A stretch of 64,000 nt of DNA from Gymnopilus junonius. Its lineage: Eukaryota > Basidiomycota > Agaricomycetes > Agaricales > Galerinaceae. The stretch's first letter is position 1. The number at the start of each line of letters is the position of its first letter. Made by a program: the position numbers and the translations under genes. This document shows positions 1 to 10,962 of the stretch, piece after piece. The stretch is from positions 186,001 to 250,000 of the forward strand of contig JADNYJ010000011.1 in the NCBI GenBank assembly GCA_015501075.1. Reading direction: 5' to 3'. The notes under the pieces were generated by a model. That model did no database searches. It was given only the letters and a program-made list of their open reading frames with translations, and was not told the origin of the DNA.

Positions 1-2585
1 CACCATATATGCAAGCCCAACCCGAACTACATGCCGAATTCATTCACCTAACAATGCCTCACATTCGCAGAATTAACTTGTGAGTTGTGTATTCATTCCC
101 CTCCTACAATTCTGGGCATCCGAGACTTGCTCGACACATCATGGAACTCCTACCCATTGGGAATCATGGCTCATCTCAGTTTTCTTCAGAATCGGACATC
201 CGGTGGGCAGGAAAGCCACATAGGCTTTCACCCACATCTCACACTCCTTATCAGCATTGTAGAATTTTTGTCATTAGACTCATTACACTACCTTACTCAG
301 TCATTAGACTTCAGCATACATACACATCACCTCACACTAGATTACTCACTTTATCAATTGCATTCAATGATTCATAGAATCATTCCTCCATCCTTAGAGA
401 CACAGCAAACACAAAGACCACATATTTTTTTGACTTCAGAGTCAAGCTACTTTGGTGCGAGCTGCCTAATATATTTAATAAAAACACTATACTAGACAAA
501 TATGAGCTCCTTCAGTAGTCTTACAACATGAGCTAGATAGAGTTAAAGTGAGCTACTGAAAACTTGAAAGTTAGCCCACCTTTGCATTGTGAGCTACTTT
601 CCAAATGAACCACTTTCTGTCTGGTGGCAAGTGATAGCTATCCAAGCCTCAAGGAAATCAGAAATCAAAATTTGAAATGCACATTTAGCACCCAAATTAC
701 AAATTTAAATCATCACTTTGTCAATCGCCATTCGACAAATCATTTCACCATTCAGCCCCAAACCAGAACTCACTATTCAATTTTTTCTTTGATTTGAGCT
801 TCAAAGCTCGACTCAACATGTCAGCACCACTCCAAAGGACCCTTCCATTTTAAATTCCAACTTGTCACATTGAACTCTCTGAAGTATTTCCATCAAATTT
901 TTAACCATTTATCATGGCCTCTTGATTTAAACTTTGCCCTCAACTGGCCATATTCATCATCCTCTTCACTGCAATATGTCCTTTCCAACTTGTACTTGGC
1001 AGACCCAGCTTTCATTCTCAAAGTTTAAGTGTAATCTGACAACAAAATATCACCATCACCACATTAATCTCATTTATTAACTCAAGAATCCACCTTTCTA
1101 CTCTATTCTTGACCTTCAAAGCAACTTGTCACCCCTGTTCCATCCCAAAGGACATTTCCAATTTTAATTCCAATGCATTCCATTTGATATCCTGAAGCAC
1201 TCCCATATTATTGCCAACCTTTTATTTAAATTTCACCAATGAACCTCTACATTGTCGACATGCAGGTTGCAAAAATCTCGTCCTAGCCTCAACTCCCAAA
1301 TTTCAAATCAACCCATTTCTAGCTTCCCATTCTCAAAAATGCACTATCCCTTTGCAAATTATTATCACCACACTTCTGACATTGTCCTCACCCTTTCAGT
1401 GCAATTTAAAATTTGTCTTTTGTCCTTATTTTTCCCATCCATGATTGATCCTAATTTGCATCTCAACAACAAATCCAACACTCCCACTTCTTGTTCATTC
1501 ATATTTCTAATTTCAACTCCAAATCTTCTAATTTCAAAGACCCTTGATTTTATTTATTAGTGTACATTGATGTGAAAGCCTCCCTCAATCATGACTTAAT
1601 TTTGAGCCCATTCTGACTTACCTAGGCAGGCCTCCACTACATGGGCCCCTCCTCCATATCCAGCCCCCCTACCAATGAAGGAAGGACTGCCCACATCATT
1701 TATTCAAAAGGAGGGGCAAGCAGTGTTTATTGCCAAAGAGGGATGAACCACCTATGACTTGCATTAGCATGAAAATAAAGAAAGAAAACAGAAAGAACAA
1801 GCTCAGGAATCAATCAGTACTCACCTGGACAGATGTTGAATACATCATGGATGTCATGGGCAGATAGAATTTGCACAGCATCTTGCGCTGCTTGCACAAG
1901 CTTGTGCAACTTGAGTTTTGTGCAAGGCTGTGCAAGTATGCACTAGGGCTTCAGCAAAGCTTCAGGAATTACTGGTAATTAGCTTGTAAGTAACTGAATA
2001 CAGCTATATTGCACACTTTTAAGGGATGGAGAGGCTACAGTGTGATAATAAATGCACAGTAATTGCTGCCTGCACATACTCAGCAGGTGCCAGAAGATAT
2101 ATCACAGCCCATACACTAGCAGCCCTTTGCTTGTAACAATAATTAAACAAATATGGTATGCCTAGTCTGTCCAAAAATTATATAGAGTTGTTCTTAAAGG
2201 TGTTTTACATCCATAAAAATTAAAAATTCACAAGTTTGTCAATAAAATTGTGTGGTCATGCAGAAATTTTGTTACTAGAGTACTTTTTTAAAAGTACTGT
2301 GGAAAGAAAGTCTTGAGGCAGAACCCCTTGTTTTGTCAGCTCTGAACAAAGGTTTTGGACAAATATGTACTACAGAATGAGTATGGTAATATTACTTGAA
2401 ACCTATGTTTATTCCATGCCATGGAGTTTATATATATCATATTTTTGTGAAATTTGATGGTAAAACAGGCTGTATCAGGAATATCCTGAGGCCATCAGCA
2501 TGTTACACTTCTTCACCACAAAGGCCAAACTCCAGGAAAATGCATCCACAAAATAAGGTAATAAAAAAGTATGCCTCTTTGCATT
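1..2585. other. Gene-poor repeat region, G-poor plus strand
   Basis: No supported gene. Roughly the first 1.5 kb has very few G on the plus strand and only short ORFs without recognisable motifs. It contains the diverged tandem duplication listed separately. Around 1,870-1,960 there is a small cluster of TTGTGCAA-like words. The ORFs at 85-495 and 1,211-1,560 look like chance products of the base skew. I read this as old transposon-derived or satellite-like DNA, but see no terminal repeats that define an element. Confidence 0.5.
800..1435. repeat. Diverged tandem duplication, period about 313 bp
   Basis: CCAAAGGAC occurs at 832-840 and again at 1145-1153, a spacing of 313. CATTCTCA occurs at 1013-1020 and 1328-1335, a spacing of 315. 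The sequence between these anchors is similar in order (TTCCA, TTTTAATTCCAA, CTGAAG, a CTCAAA block, then ATCACCA) but has many substitutions. This indicates two old copies of a roughly 313-base unit. Confidence 0.5.
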
Positions 2586-2741
2586 GAACATCTGCACCAT
2601 GAGGTTTTTCCTCTTATATGTGATGAATCCACCCCTTCTTATCTTGGAGAACTTATTCAAAAAATTTTAGATGGTGATATTGGTCCTATTGAAGACATCT
2701 TTCCTCAGCTTGCAATGATGTTTTGTGGTGCAGGGGGGTAA
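2586..2741 (+). pseudogene. Transposon protein remnant
   Basis: A 52-codon open stretch in one frame ends in a stop and begins without a start codon. It reads as amphipathic protein: EHLHHEVFPL near the beginning, then YLGELIQKIL, and IFPQLAMMFCGAGG at the end. It resembles a piece of the large Agaricomycete transposon-associated protein families (DUF6589-like). That assignment is a weak impression from motif style only. Nothing on either side continues the frame, so if real it is a fragment. Confidence 0.25.
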
Positions 2742-3264
2742 TGTTGGGAGTATTAGTGTCTAGGCAAAGTCTGAGCTAATCACACACTGGTGCTAAGTTG
2801 AGCCAGTACTTATTCACTACCTGGTAGATCAGTAATATTTGTACTTACTTGTTACACAGGAATATTAAAGTTACATTGTAGATATGCTAACACAGAAAAA
2901 GTAATGTACACATTTTTTGAGAAAGTTAGCATTGAAGCATGTGAACTGCTCAATGTACTGACTATATTCCACTGAACAAAATGAAACTATGGATGTTTAA
3001 ATGCCATATTTACAGTTTGGGGGTAAACAGAGAAAAACTGTGTTTGGGCAGGTTACTAAAGCTGGCCACTGCCTAGCCATAGTGTTGGAAACATGGGTAG
3101 ACCAAAATTCCCAATTTTCGAAATGAATTTCAGGTGTGGAAATTAATCCACACATTGAAATTGAAAAAGAAATATAAATACAGAGAATTTGGGTGCACCT
3201 GGGCTATCATCAGCTCCCCACCTCTCAGAGATCAACAACCCCAGGCAATACATGAGCAATATGA
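2742..3264. other. Intergenic; one short inverted repeat
   Basis: No gene seen. A small imperfect inverted repeat lies at 3126-3162: AATTTCA and GTGTGGA on the left pair with TCCACAC and TGAAATT on the right. It lies just past the 3' end of the minus-strand Crinkler-like gene. It could mark a small element end or a transcript 3' end, but nothing decides between them. Confidence 0.3.
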
Positions 3265-5186
3265 TTAGTAATTTATAAGAAGTTTCATGCAATAGACATC
3301 ACCAGCGCTCTTGGACCACCCTTTCAGCATCTTCCATGTGTGGTCATCTCTGCCAGCTGGAATGACGAGAAGGTAGCATATTTCCACTTCTTTCACTGTT
3401 GCCTGCACCTGGTCCTGTACCTTCCTCATCTTGGCTGGTCGCTGACCTACACTATGCACACTGTTCTGCAAGACAAGAATTGAGGATGCTTGTATCTCCC
3501 TTACAATGGTCTGGATCTCTGCATAACCTTGCTTTGATCCATTATGCCATAGTGAGGTGGTCATCTGAACAAGCCACAAAATGGCACATTTCTTGTCTTC
3601 ATCAACCTCAATGGTGAAAGCATCTACCAATGGGAAGTAACCATGCCGAGGCATATAGTACACATTCTCCTGCAAAGGGAAGATTTTTTCAACCATTTCA
3701 AATTCGTGGTGGACACAATTCATTTTCACAAATTGTATGGTTGAAGCATCTGGCAACAAAGAAAAGGTCGGCACATCACGTTGTCATTGGAACCCATCTT
3801 GATAACAGACCAGTGGGTCGAAGTAGAAATGCTTGCATCCATCAAAATCCGATGAGCAAGGGGCTCAAAGAGCAATCCCACTAGGATCTTTGTTTTGCTG
3901 GTCCCACAGAACTGGATAACCAATTGACGAAGTTCTTCGTAGTGTTTCTCAACCAGTTGCTTCAACACATGCTCACGAACCCACTTGGACTTGAAGTTAT
4001 ACAACCAATGGACAGATGCAAGTGGGTTATCCCTTCAGACTGGATCCATAGCAATGATACGATGAGAATCTGTAGGTCTGTCTGCTTTTGTATCAGAGGA
4101 GATATCTTTGAAACTTGCCAATTTTGCATAAGAAGTAGCCAAGGCTGCTTTGTGTCTTTCGAATAGGTTGCCATACTCGAAAATTCCACTGAAAATGTCG
4201 CGAGCAGAGTACCCAAACTTCTCGACTGCTGTTTCCAGAAGTTTGTCATAGAGTTCATCCCATGACAAAAACCCTGTAAAAGACTCCCCTTGATTCTCTT
4301 CATATGCCACAAGGGCATCCTTGACTGGCGCTCTATGCTTTAACCAATGGGAAGTCAATGGCTGAGATGTTTTCCAAAATTCATTAAGTGTGTCTTCCAT
4401 GTTTGTATACTGAGACTGGTATGGAAAATCAGCAAGGCGTATGCTTCCTTGAGCTCTTCAAGAGTCCACAATGGCAAGGCCAGAATGGTACCATGCTTAT
4501 TGACCCAGCTGTATCTCGATGGTGTTGGTGAAGTTGACTGCACTGGCCACATTCCTGTCAATGTAAAGATATTGTCTGGTCCTGCACTATTGCAGATATT
4601 GAACACTGACCAGATAAAAGGTCGACCCTTGTCAGGCATACTGCACTTATCAAAATCCTTAGCAGCAATCTGAGGCATAATGATCGAGGACCCAAATTGA
4701 TGCTGACAATGATAGAGTACACCATGGAAGATGAGGTAGAGGTCAGAGTTATTCAAACAGAAGAGTATGACCTGTTTGTGCCACAGAAGCTGAGCGAGGA
4801 GGTACCATTGGAACAAAGTTTTCCCTGCTCACAGGGATTGATTGAACCACAATATCCATGAGGGAAGGTAAATACATACCGATGCCTGGCTGACCAGTTA
4901 TGACGACCCCTCCTATGCAACTAGTCATTCCGCTGGTCCATATTTGGTTGAATAGCATTACATAAGACTGGCACACAAGGATCTTGGTTGTCTTCACCTC
5001 GTGAGGAGCAGTGAAGCTTCCAGTCACATCAACCACAGATCCATACCATTTAGCTATGAAGTCAGCAATGCCAAATTCAAAGGAGACAGCAGTCCATTTC
5101 TCTTTAGCACTGGCATTCCACATCCATGAATCAGGATCTGTGAAATGGAAGTTATACTGTACTATTTCATTCAATTCGGCAGTCAC
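3265..5186 (-). pseudogene. Crinkler-like P-loop protein, broken
   Basis: The layout matches a large Agaricomycete P-loop family often annotated as Crinkler-like. The first exon carries a conserved stretch around DPDSWMW. A Walker A motif GQPGIGKT is then formed only after splicing out a 55-base intron at 4825-4879, which falls inside the motif. Downstream come the family-like LPLWTLEEL segment, a helical part with KYxxKWVREH-like sequence (FKSKWVREHVLKQLVEKHYE), and a C-terminal part with VYYMPRHG. It is damaged: an in-frame TGA at 4035-4037 sits where CGA (Arg) would fit, and the reading frame changes near 3,760-3,780 without obvious splice sites. No ATG begins the first exon, since a TGA lies just upstream. 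Possible roles of intact members are effector-like or mobile-element-associated; I cannot tell from here. Confidence 0.6.
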
Positions 5187-6168
5187 ACATCATGGGCCCT
5201 CCAAAATCGCTGAAAAGTCATGGTTGTCACAGTGATTTCGTCGAGGTGCTGAAACTATTTCGGAAGTCCCAGTTTCAAAAAATCAGCCAAAAATAGCTAG
5301 AAAATCGAATTTTTTTCTCCAACTGCATAATTGAGCTCTTTCTTACAGCTTGGGTCTGGAAACAAGACAACTCATAGTATTTCTCTTCATATGTACACAT
5401 TTTCTCCCTTATTCTGGGTCACTACCTGCCGAAAAAAATATCATGTCATGGCAGGTTTTCCAATCCGCTGAAACCAAAATTTCGGCAGGCACGTCATGGG
5501 TCACGGGGCCTGCCGAATTGATTGAAATGGTACAGTATCTGCCATGATTGCAGCTCATAACGATGCTCGCTCACCAGCAATCACCCTGCATCTTTCATTG
5601 ATCTCTTTTGCAACACCTTCCACTTTGCTTCTCGCTTTATTTATATGGTCATCGGAAACGTGGGTGGGCAGCATATAGGGTGAAATGGTAGAATTGTCGG
5701 ACTAGTGTCAGATAGCATCTTGCGAGGAGAGGGTAGGAAGCAAGCCAGCGATTGTGCGTGTTTCATGGGGTTGTCCCGCAGCAATCAGCAATCTCCGTTA
5801 AGGCTTTGCCACTGTCACTGCTGCGGCCGGTCTGTTTAGATGCATCCCTAAACCCAATTCTTAAGGGTCAAAGTTCAATTAAAGGATTCACAAGTCATAT
5901 GCTATACCATAGAAGAAAAGAACATGACCCATAAATCTGTTTCCTAAATTTTGACACTCAGAAATCACGTTTAGAGGAGCGGCTAAACAGACCGGCAGGA
6001 GTGTAAACTGGTGATGCTCAAAGGGTTGAACAGAACAGAGCGTCGGTTTTCCCCCCATACTCCTGGGTATCCAAAAGGCGAAAAGGAGAGAAAAAGGGAG
6101 GAAAAGGGAGAATTTGTCATCGATTTATGTAATCCATTACAGTATCAAGTTACTAAGTACTGTATACA
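5187..6168. other. Intergenic between two decayed repeat genes
   Basis: No supported gene. The stretch 5,415-5,555 repeats short words (CTGCCGAA, GGCAGG, CATGTCATGGCAGG). A MITE-like inverted repeat at 5826-5996 is listed separately. ORFs here are short and motif-free. Confidence 0.4.
5826..5996. mobile_element. MITE-like element, 171 bp
   Basis: The ends are perfect inverted repeats of 14 bases, GCCGGTCTGTTTAG on the left and CTAAACAGACCGGC on the right. Pairing continues imperfectly for about 50 bases inward: both arms contain CTAAAC followed by a GTGTCAAA or GGGTCAAA block. It has no coding capacity. I could not define a clear target-site duplication, because short GC words on both sides are ambiguous. 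A non-autonomous DNA transposon is the simplest reading. Confidence 0.55.
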
Positions 6169-7512
6169 CTACTTATTCGATGATGTACATTGTCTCCCAT
6201 TGTCCACTCCTCTGCAGTTCTCTGTCTTCAAACATTTTTTGCATGGAACCACACACACTGCAAGACATTTCAAAATGTCATTGCCTCCCAGGCATTCTAT
6301 ACCTCGGCAACAGTGGCATGACCTAGTTGTGCGCTTGTGCAGATGTTCAGGAACGACTCGCCGTCGCTTGGTGGCCGGAACCTGTCCAGACGTTGAATTT
6401 TCGCGGCTCATTTCTGCAATCCCAACATAATTATTTGCCGATGAGTTGCTATTGCCACAATCAGCATCTCGAAAAAAACAAGGAGAAAATTGCCAAACAT
6501 ACACTGATGGCTCTCGTGAAGAGTCTTGTTGCATCTCAGTGGGCTCCAGAGTTGGGACTTCTTCATGTATCTGTATTGTTGAGCTTGGCAGGGGATAATG
6601 TACTTGTGAGGTGGAAAGGTCAGTAGAAAGAGAGTTTGGCACTGGCAGGTCCTCAGATAGTTCAACTACACCCTCCAAAGGATGGAGATGCAAGGGAGCT
6701 GATGTGAGATACTCTGGGAAAGGTTTTGAAGGTGCAAGGAACACCTGAGCTGAAGAGTTGAGGCTCTGCATTTGATTTGATATCAACTCTTGAGATGCAC
6801 GAATATTGCTGATCTTCTCCCAGCCTTTTGCGTAGGCACAAAGAACTTCGACAGTCACATAAAATCGCTCTTTTCCATCAGCTGTTCAATTCCACTCTTG
6901 TGTAAAAGCCTCAAAGTTGACATGTTTCTTGCCATTGGAAATAGCAAGCTCAGAGAATTCATGTACTTTGGTAAAGAAGTACTGTTGGGCTTCTTGGGTT
7001 GTTGGAGGAAGTGCTGGAAGTGCAAGGCCTTGGCACTTTCGAAGCCAATCATCATTAGCATTGAGCTTGAAGGCAGATTTGGCAGCCTCTGAATAAGGCT
7101 CCATACAAAATCGTGTTCATAATGTTTCTATAAAAACAATTTTAATTTGTTGTCAATTTGTATTGTGAAATAATAAATATGAACGCACCTGGAAATGTGC
7201 AAATTCCAAACTGCTCTATTGTTCTTTCATATAAATCACCATTTATCCATTCTGCATACGATGCAGCACTGCCAGTTATGTCAGAAAGATAATTCAGAAG
7301 AAAGGCTGTCCGGTTTATAAGCCCTAGATCATGATGGTAATCCCAGTCTACCCCATATAGATGTTTTGCAAAGGCCTACATTGAAAGGCTTGAGATACAG
7401 GTGTATGACATACAATGACAAATTACCTGGAGGTTATACCATGTGCGGTGATCAGTTAAGCAATTTGTAGTTAAACGTGGTCCTGCTGAAATGAAGATAT
7501 AAGAATAATGGA

Positions 7513-7520
7513 TTCACAAT
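7513..7520. repeat. hAT target-site duplication, left copy
   Basis: TTCACAAT directly abuts the left terminal inverted repeat and is identical to the right copy. Confidence 0.85.
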
Positions 7521-8953
7521 TAGTGATGTGCCGGCTCCGGCCTGAAGCCCCAGGCCGGGCCAAGCCAGGCCAAAAAAAGCCGGGCCAAGCCGGGCCTGGA
7601 GGGTTGGCCTAAGTCGGCTTTGGGCCTGGCCCACAATTTTTGAAAGCCTGAGCCCCCGGCCTGAGCCCCAGCTTTTATGCTTCAGAAATGCAACCTGAAA
7701 TGCGTCGAAGAGACGTCATTTTTGGCTTTTTTAGCGAGATACCAGTGTCCCGTCAACGGTTCCGACGAATTCAAACTCCGCCTGAACAAGATCAACCGCT
7801 TTCAACATGGTATCTTCGCTCTCCACCCGACATTCCAACACCACCCCTCCATTTCCTCCCTCCTCATACTGCACAGCATGCTGCCCCTCCCTCATGCGAG
7901 GATATGACATACTGAAGGATCGCAGCTGGTGACAGGTATGTGGATTACGACACTGTTCAACGCAGCTGACCACCCAGTCCCACCCTTGCACAGAAACCGA
8001 CGGCGCGGGTTCAAAACCTGTGCCACATCATGACGAACCGCGCAGAGCACGCGAATGACGATCCCTCATGCAAGACCGATCATCGCTATCCCCGCCCATT
8101 GTGTCGCTCCACGGCTTCCAAACTCAACGAAAAGGTAAGCAGATGTTTTTCTATCACATCTAGCACGATTTTATAACAAAATTGTTCTTCTTTACAGCAG
8201 ACTTACAGAGCCCATCAACGACCCTGCTCGCTCCTCCCTTTGAAGGGGGATGTGGACCTCATTTTACATATTCGAAACATCAAACAGATAACCAGGGATA
8301 CAACGGCGCGTCCTCGCCCTCACGGCCTACTTCTCACACAGAGAATGCTGCAGATATCAAGACCGCGTGGCGCCAAACAGATGAACATGGACAGAACGAC
8401 GATGGGATGGGCCATGGCGAGGAGAAAGAATCATGAGGTACGTCGCAATGCACCCCCCGACAATGCAGCTAACTGAATACTACTTTCTTTTCTTGCAGAA
8501 TAGTGATGAAGGCCATCGCTACTGCCTTCCTCGACCATCCCCACCGGCGACACAAACAGACGTGTGCATCTGCTCGACAAGACCTATCACGCACCTGGGA
8601 GTGCTTTGTTCATGCATACTTATGCTCTGAGGTATGTCCTTCATGTCCTTACTTGCTTCAGGTATGTTTATCGCACACAGTTTGCTTCATTTCTTGCTCT
8701 CCTGTGCTCAAAAATTCATAGAATAGTGTAAATATGTTAGATAGTTCATAGACATAACTAATTACAACGGTTTTGAAGTAAAAATTGACGAAATCATGTA
8801 TATCTACCAAAAGCCCCGGCTTAGGCCAAAGCCAGGCCGGGCCAAGCCTGATTCTTGGCTTTTGGCCCGGCCCATGATTATATGAAGCCCAAGCCCCCTC
8901 AAGCCAGGCCAAAGCCAGGGCTTTTGGGCCAAGCCCGAGCCGGCACATCACTA
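7521..8953. mobile_element. Non-autonomous hAT-type DNA transposon, 1,433 bp
   Basis: The ends are identical 17-base inverted repeats starting TAGTGATGTGCCGGCTC. They are flanked by a perfect 8-base direct repeat, TTCACAAT, at 7513-7520 and 8954-8961. An 8-bp target duplication with TAGNG-type ends is the hallmark of hAT elements. GC-rich subterminal repeats built from GGCC, AAGCC and GGGCCAAGCC fill about 120-150 bases at each end, as expected for hAT transposase binding. No transposase is encoded. The element sits inside the exonuclease-transposase gene, near the exon that ends RGTNSVEGGPHGDIYRKF. It is younger than that gene's expansion, since ends and duplication are unmutated. Confidence 0.88.
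8035..8630 (+). pseudogene. Captured gene fragment inside the hAT element
   Basis: The interior of the hAT element looks like a piece of a spliced gene. A GTAAGC donor at about 8134 is followed by a TTTACAG acceptor at about 8198. A second intron runs from GTACGT at about 8438 to CTTGCAG at about 8500 with a CTAAC branch-point-like word. Splicing the second intron joins a 78-residue-class open frame ending RRKNHE to a continuing frame starting NSDEGHRY. Exon-like parts are GC-rich, the intron-like parts are T-rich. I do not recognise the protein. Capture of host exons by a non-autonomous hAT element is the inference. Confidence 0.4.
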
Positions 8954-8961
8954 TTCACAAT
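8954..8961. repeat. hAT target-site duplication, right copy
   Basis: TTCACAAT directly abuts the right terminal inverted repeat and is identical to the left copy. Confidence 0.85.
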
Positions 8962-9870
8962 CATTGAGAAACTTTCGATAGATATCACCATGTGGCCCAC
9001 CTTCCACACTGTTAGTTCCACGCAAGCATTTCCACTTCTGCAGCCCATATTTATCAATCCCCACTTTTTCATACATAGAAACACCCTCGACATCAGAGAG
9101 ATAACCTTGATGAGCAAGATCCAAGATAGCATTTGCTTTAGCTTGGAGTGGCTCAGTAAAGAGATGGGCCCCAGTCTTGGCATCAACAGCATCCTGAAAC
9201 ATATTATAAACATGTTTGATAGCTGGAACAAGAATATTGGGAGAAGGGATGTGGCGAGGAGTTTGTTCAGCAATAAAACGTGGGTTTCGAGCAAGCATTT
9301 GGTCAAAGGTCAGATTAAAATGCTGCTGGCATACAGTATCCACCTTAGATTGGCTAACAGGATCCCAGCACAAGATGTGATCACGAAGGGTCCGAAGAAA
9401 TCCAGGATGAGATCCATGGTTCATAGGTATCAGAAGCATGTGAAATGCATGGAAGACATCCTTTTTGACTAAGGTATATTCAACCTCAGCATTAGGAAGA
9501 GATTCAACCATTTCATGTAGGTAGCTAATAGCTGGCAAAATGTTTGAGTCCACTGGTAGATCATTGTCCTCAAGCTGACGTTTCTTTCCTGGAAAAAAGT
9601 TATTGATAGACCAACTAATAGACAATTGAAAATACCTTTTTGTTTTGAACAGGCCAGAGAATGCACTTCAAGCATTTTGATGTTATTGGACTCCTCTTCT
9701 TCATCTGGTTCTTCTATGCCTTGGAGAGGTAATTGGTCAGGGCTATCATCCCAGTCAATTACAGCTGGAATAGATGGTGGAACAGTTTCAAGAGATGATG
9801 TTGAAGGATTATTATCTGGCATTCTTGGTAAAGTAATCATGGAATCAAGTTCAGTCTATCACAAAATAAA

Positions 9871-10962
9871 TTATTTTTCATATTGAAAAATTAATTGACA
9901 ATGCCATACCTGGTCACGATAATCAAAGTTCAAGTGGGAAAGAGGTGCAACAACACAGAATGTCAGAACTGGAGATGAGGCTTGAAGTTGTCCAAGAGTC
10001 AATGCACCAGATTTAGTCTTTCCGGATGATTGATCAGGAAGCAAATGAAGAGTGGCAGCAGCAGACGGGATACAGACAGTATCAATCTCGATTAAGAGTC
10101 GACTTTTGGTAGGAACATTCACATGGATATGTGCAAATGATGAAGGTTGACTTTCGCAAATTTTACCATATGCTGCAGGCTCTCCTCCTTCCTGAACAAG
10201 AAGTACAATGCGGGTTCCAGGAGGTGTAGAATGGTCGACACAAACTAGAGGAGCAATTTGAGTCACCTTTTCAAAAATAAGGCGTGAGGCGTGAACATCG
10301 AGAGATGCATATTGAACAAGATCTGGGTGCAGTGGGCTTGTTTCCCAGTCATCGCACTTTCGTATATACTCGTCTTTGCTCAAATACTTCCCAACTGTTT
10401 TCTCGAGGAGAATATCAAGGGAAGCAGAGCCCTTTCGAGGAATAATTCCATGTCGGATAGAGTAATCCTTGAGATCAATAACATTGAATGATGCCTGCTG
10501 TTGAAGCTGAGAAAACTGCTTCTTGAGTCGAGTAAGATCAGCCTTGATTGAAGACCCTATCTTGAAAATACATGGAGATACCAAAAGGCGTATAAGTGAA
10601 GTAGGAAGCTTATCCCCAAATTTATGAACCTCGAAAGACAAGTTAGTAAAGATTATAGTAGCTTAATATTAGATTCGACATACAGGGATAAGATAGATAT
10701 CATTTGGCTGTGAATGAGGAGCAATTTGGATAATAGACACTCCAGTACAGTGAGAAATATTCCATTCAGCATCCAAGCTAATGCATAAATGAGACTCTTC
10801 ATCATTATCCAGTGGAGCAAGAAGAGATGAGAGAACACCCTCAACCAAGCTCAGAGAATCAAGAATCAAAGGACGAGAAGACAGGAGCTCGAGAACCTCA
10901 AGCCCATAAGCAGCAGACATAGGAACCAAGTTTTCAAAGAGGGACGGAAAGGCAGCCTTCAA
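9871..10962 (-). other. DEDDy 3'-5' exonuclease domain within the transposon gene
   Basis: Two exons encode a complete exonuclease fold signature. Motif I is SLDAEWN, giving the first Asp and the Glu. Motif II is IGSSIKADLTRL, giving the second Asp. Motif III is HPDLVQYASLDVHASR, with Tyr three residues before the last Asp, which defines the DEDDy class of RNase D and WRN exonucleases. These enzymes trim 3' ends using two metal ions. All four acidic residues are present, and no stop or frame break lies inside the domain, unlike the flanking parts of the same gene. An intron at about 10,640-10,680 separates motif I from motif II. Confidence 0.7.

Noticed and set aside
85..1560. ORFs of 77-136 codons on the plus strand.
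   Set aside because: Low-complexity composition driven by the G-poor strand, overlapping frames, no motifs and no splice support.
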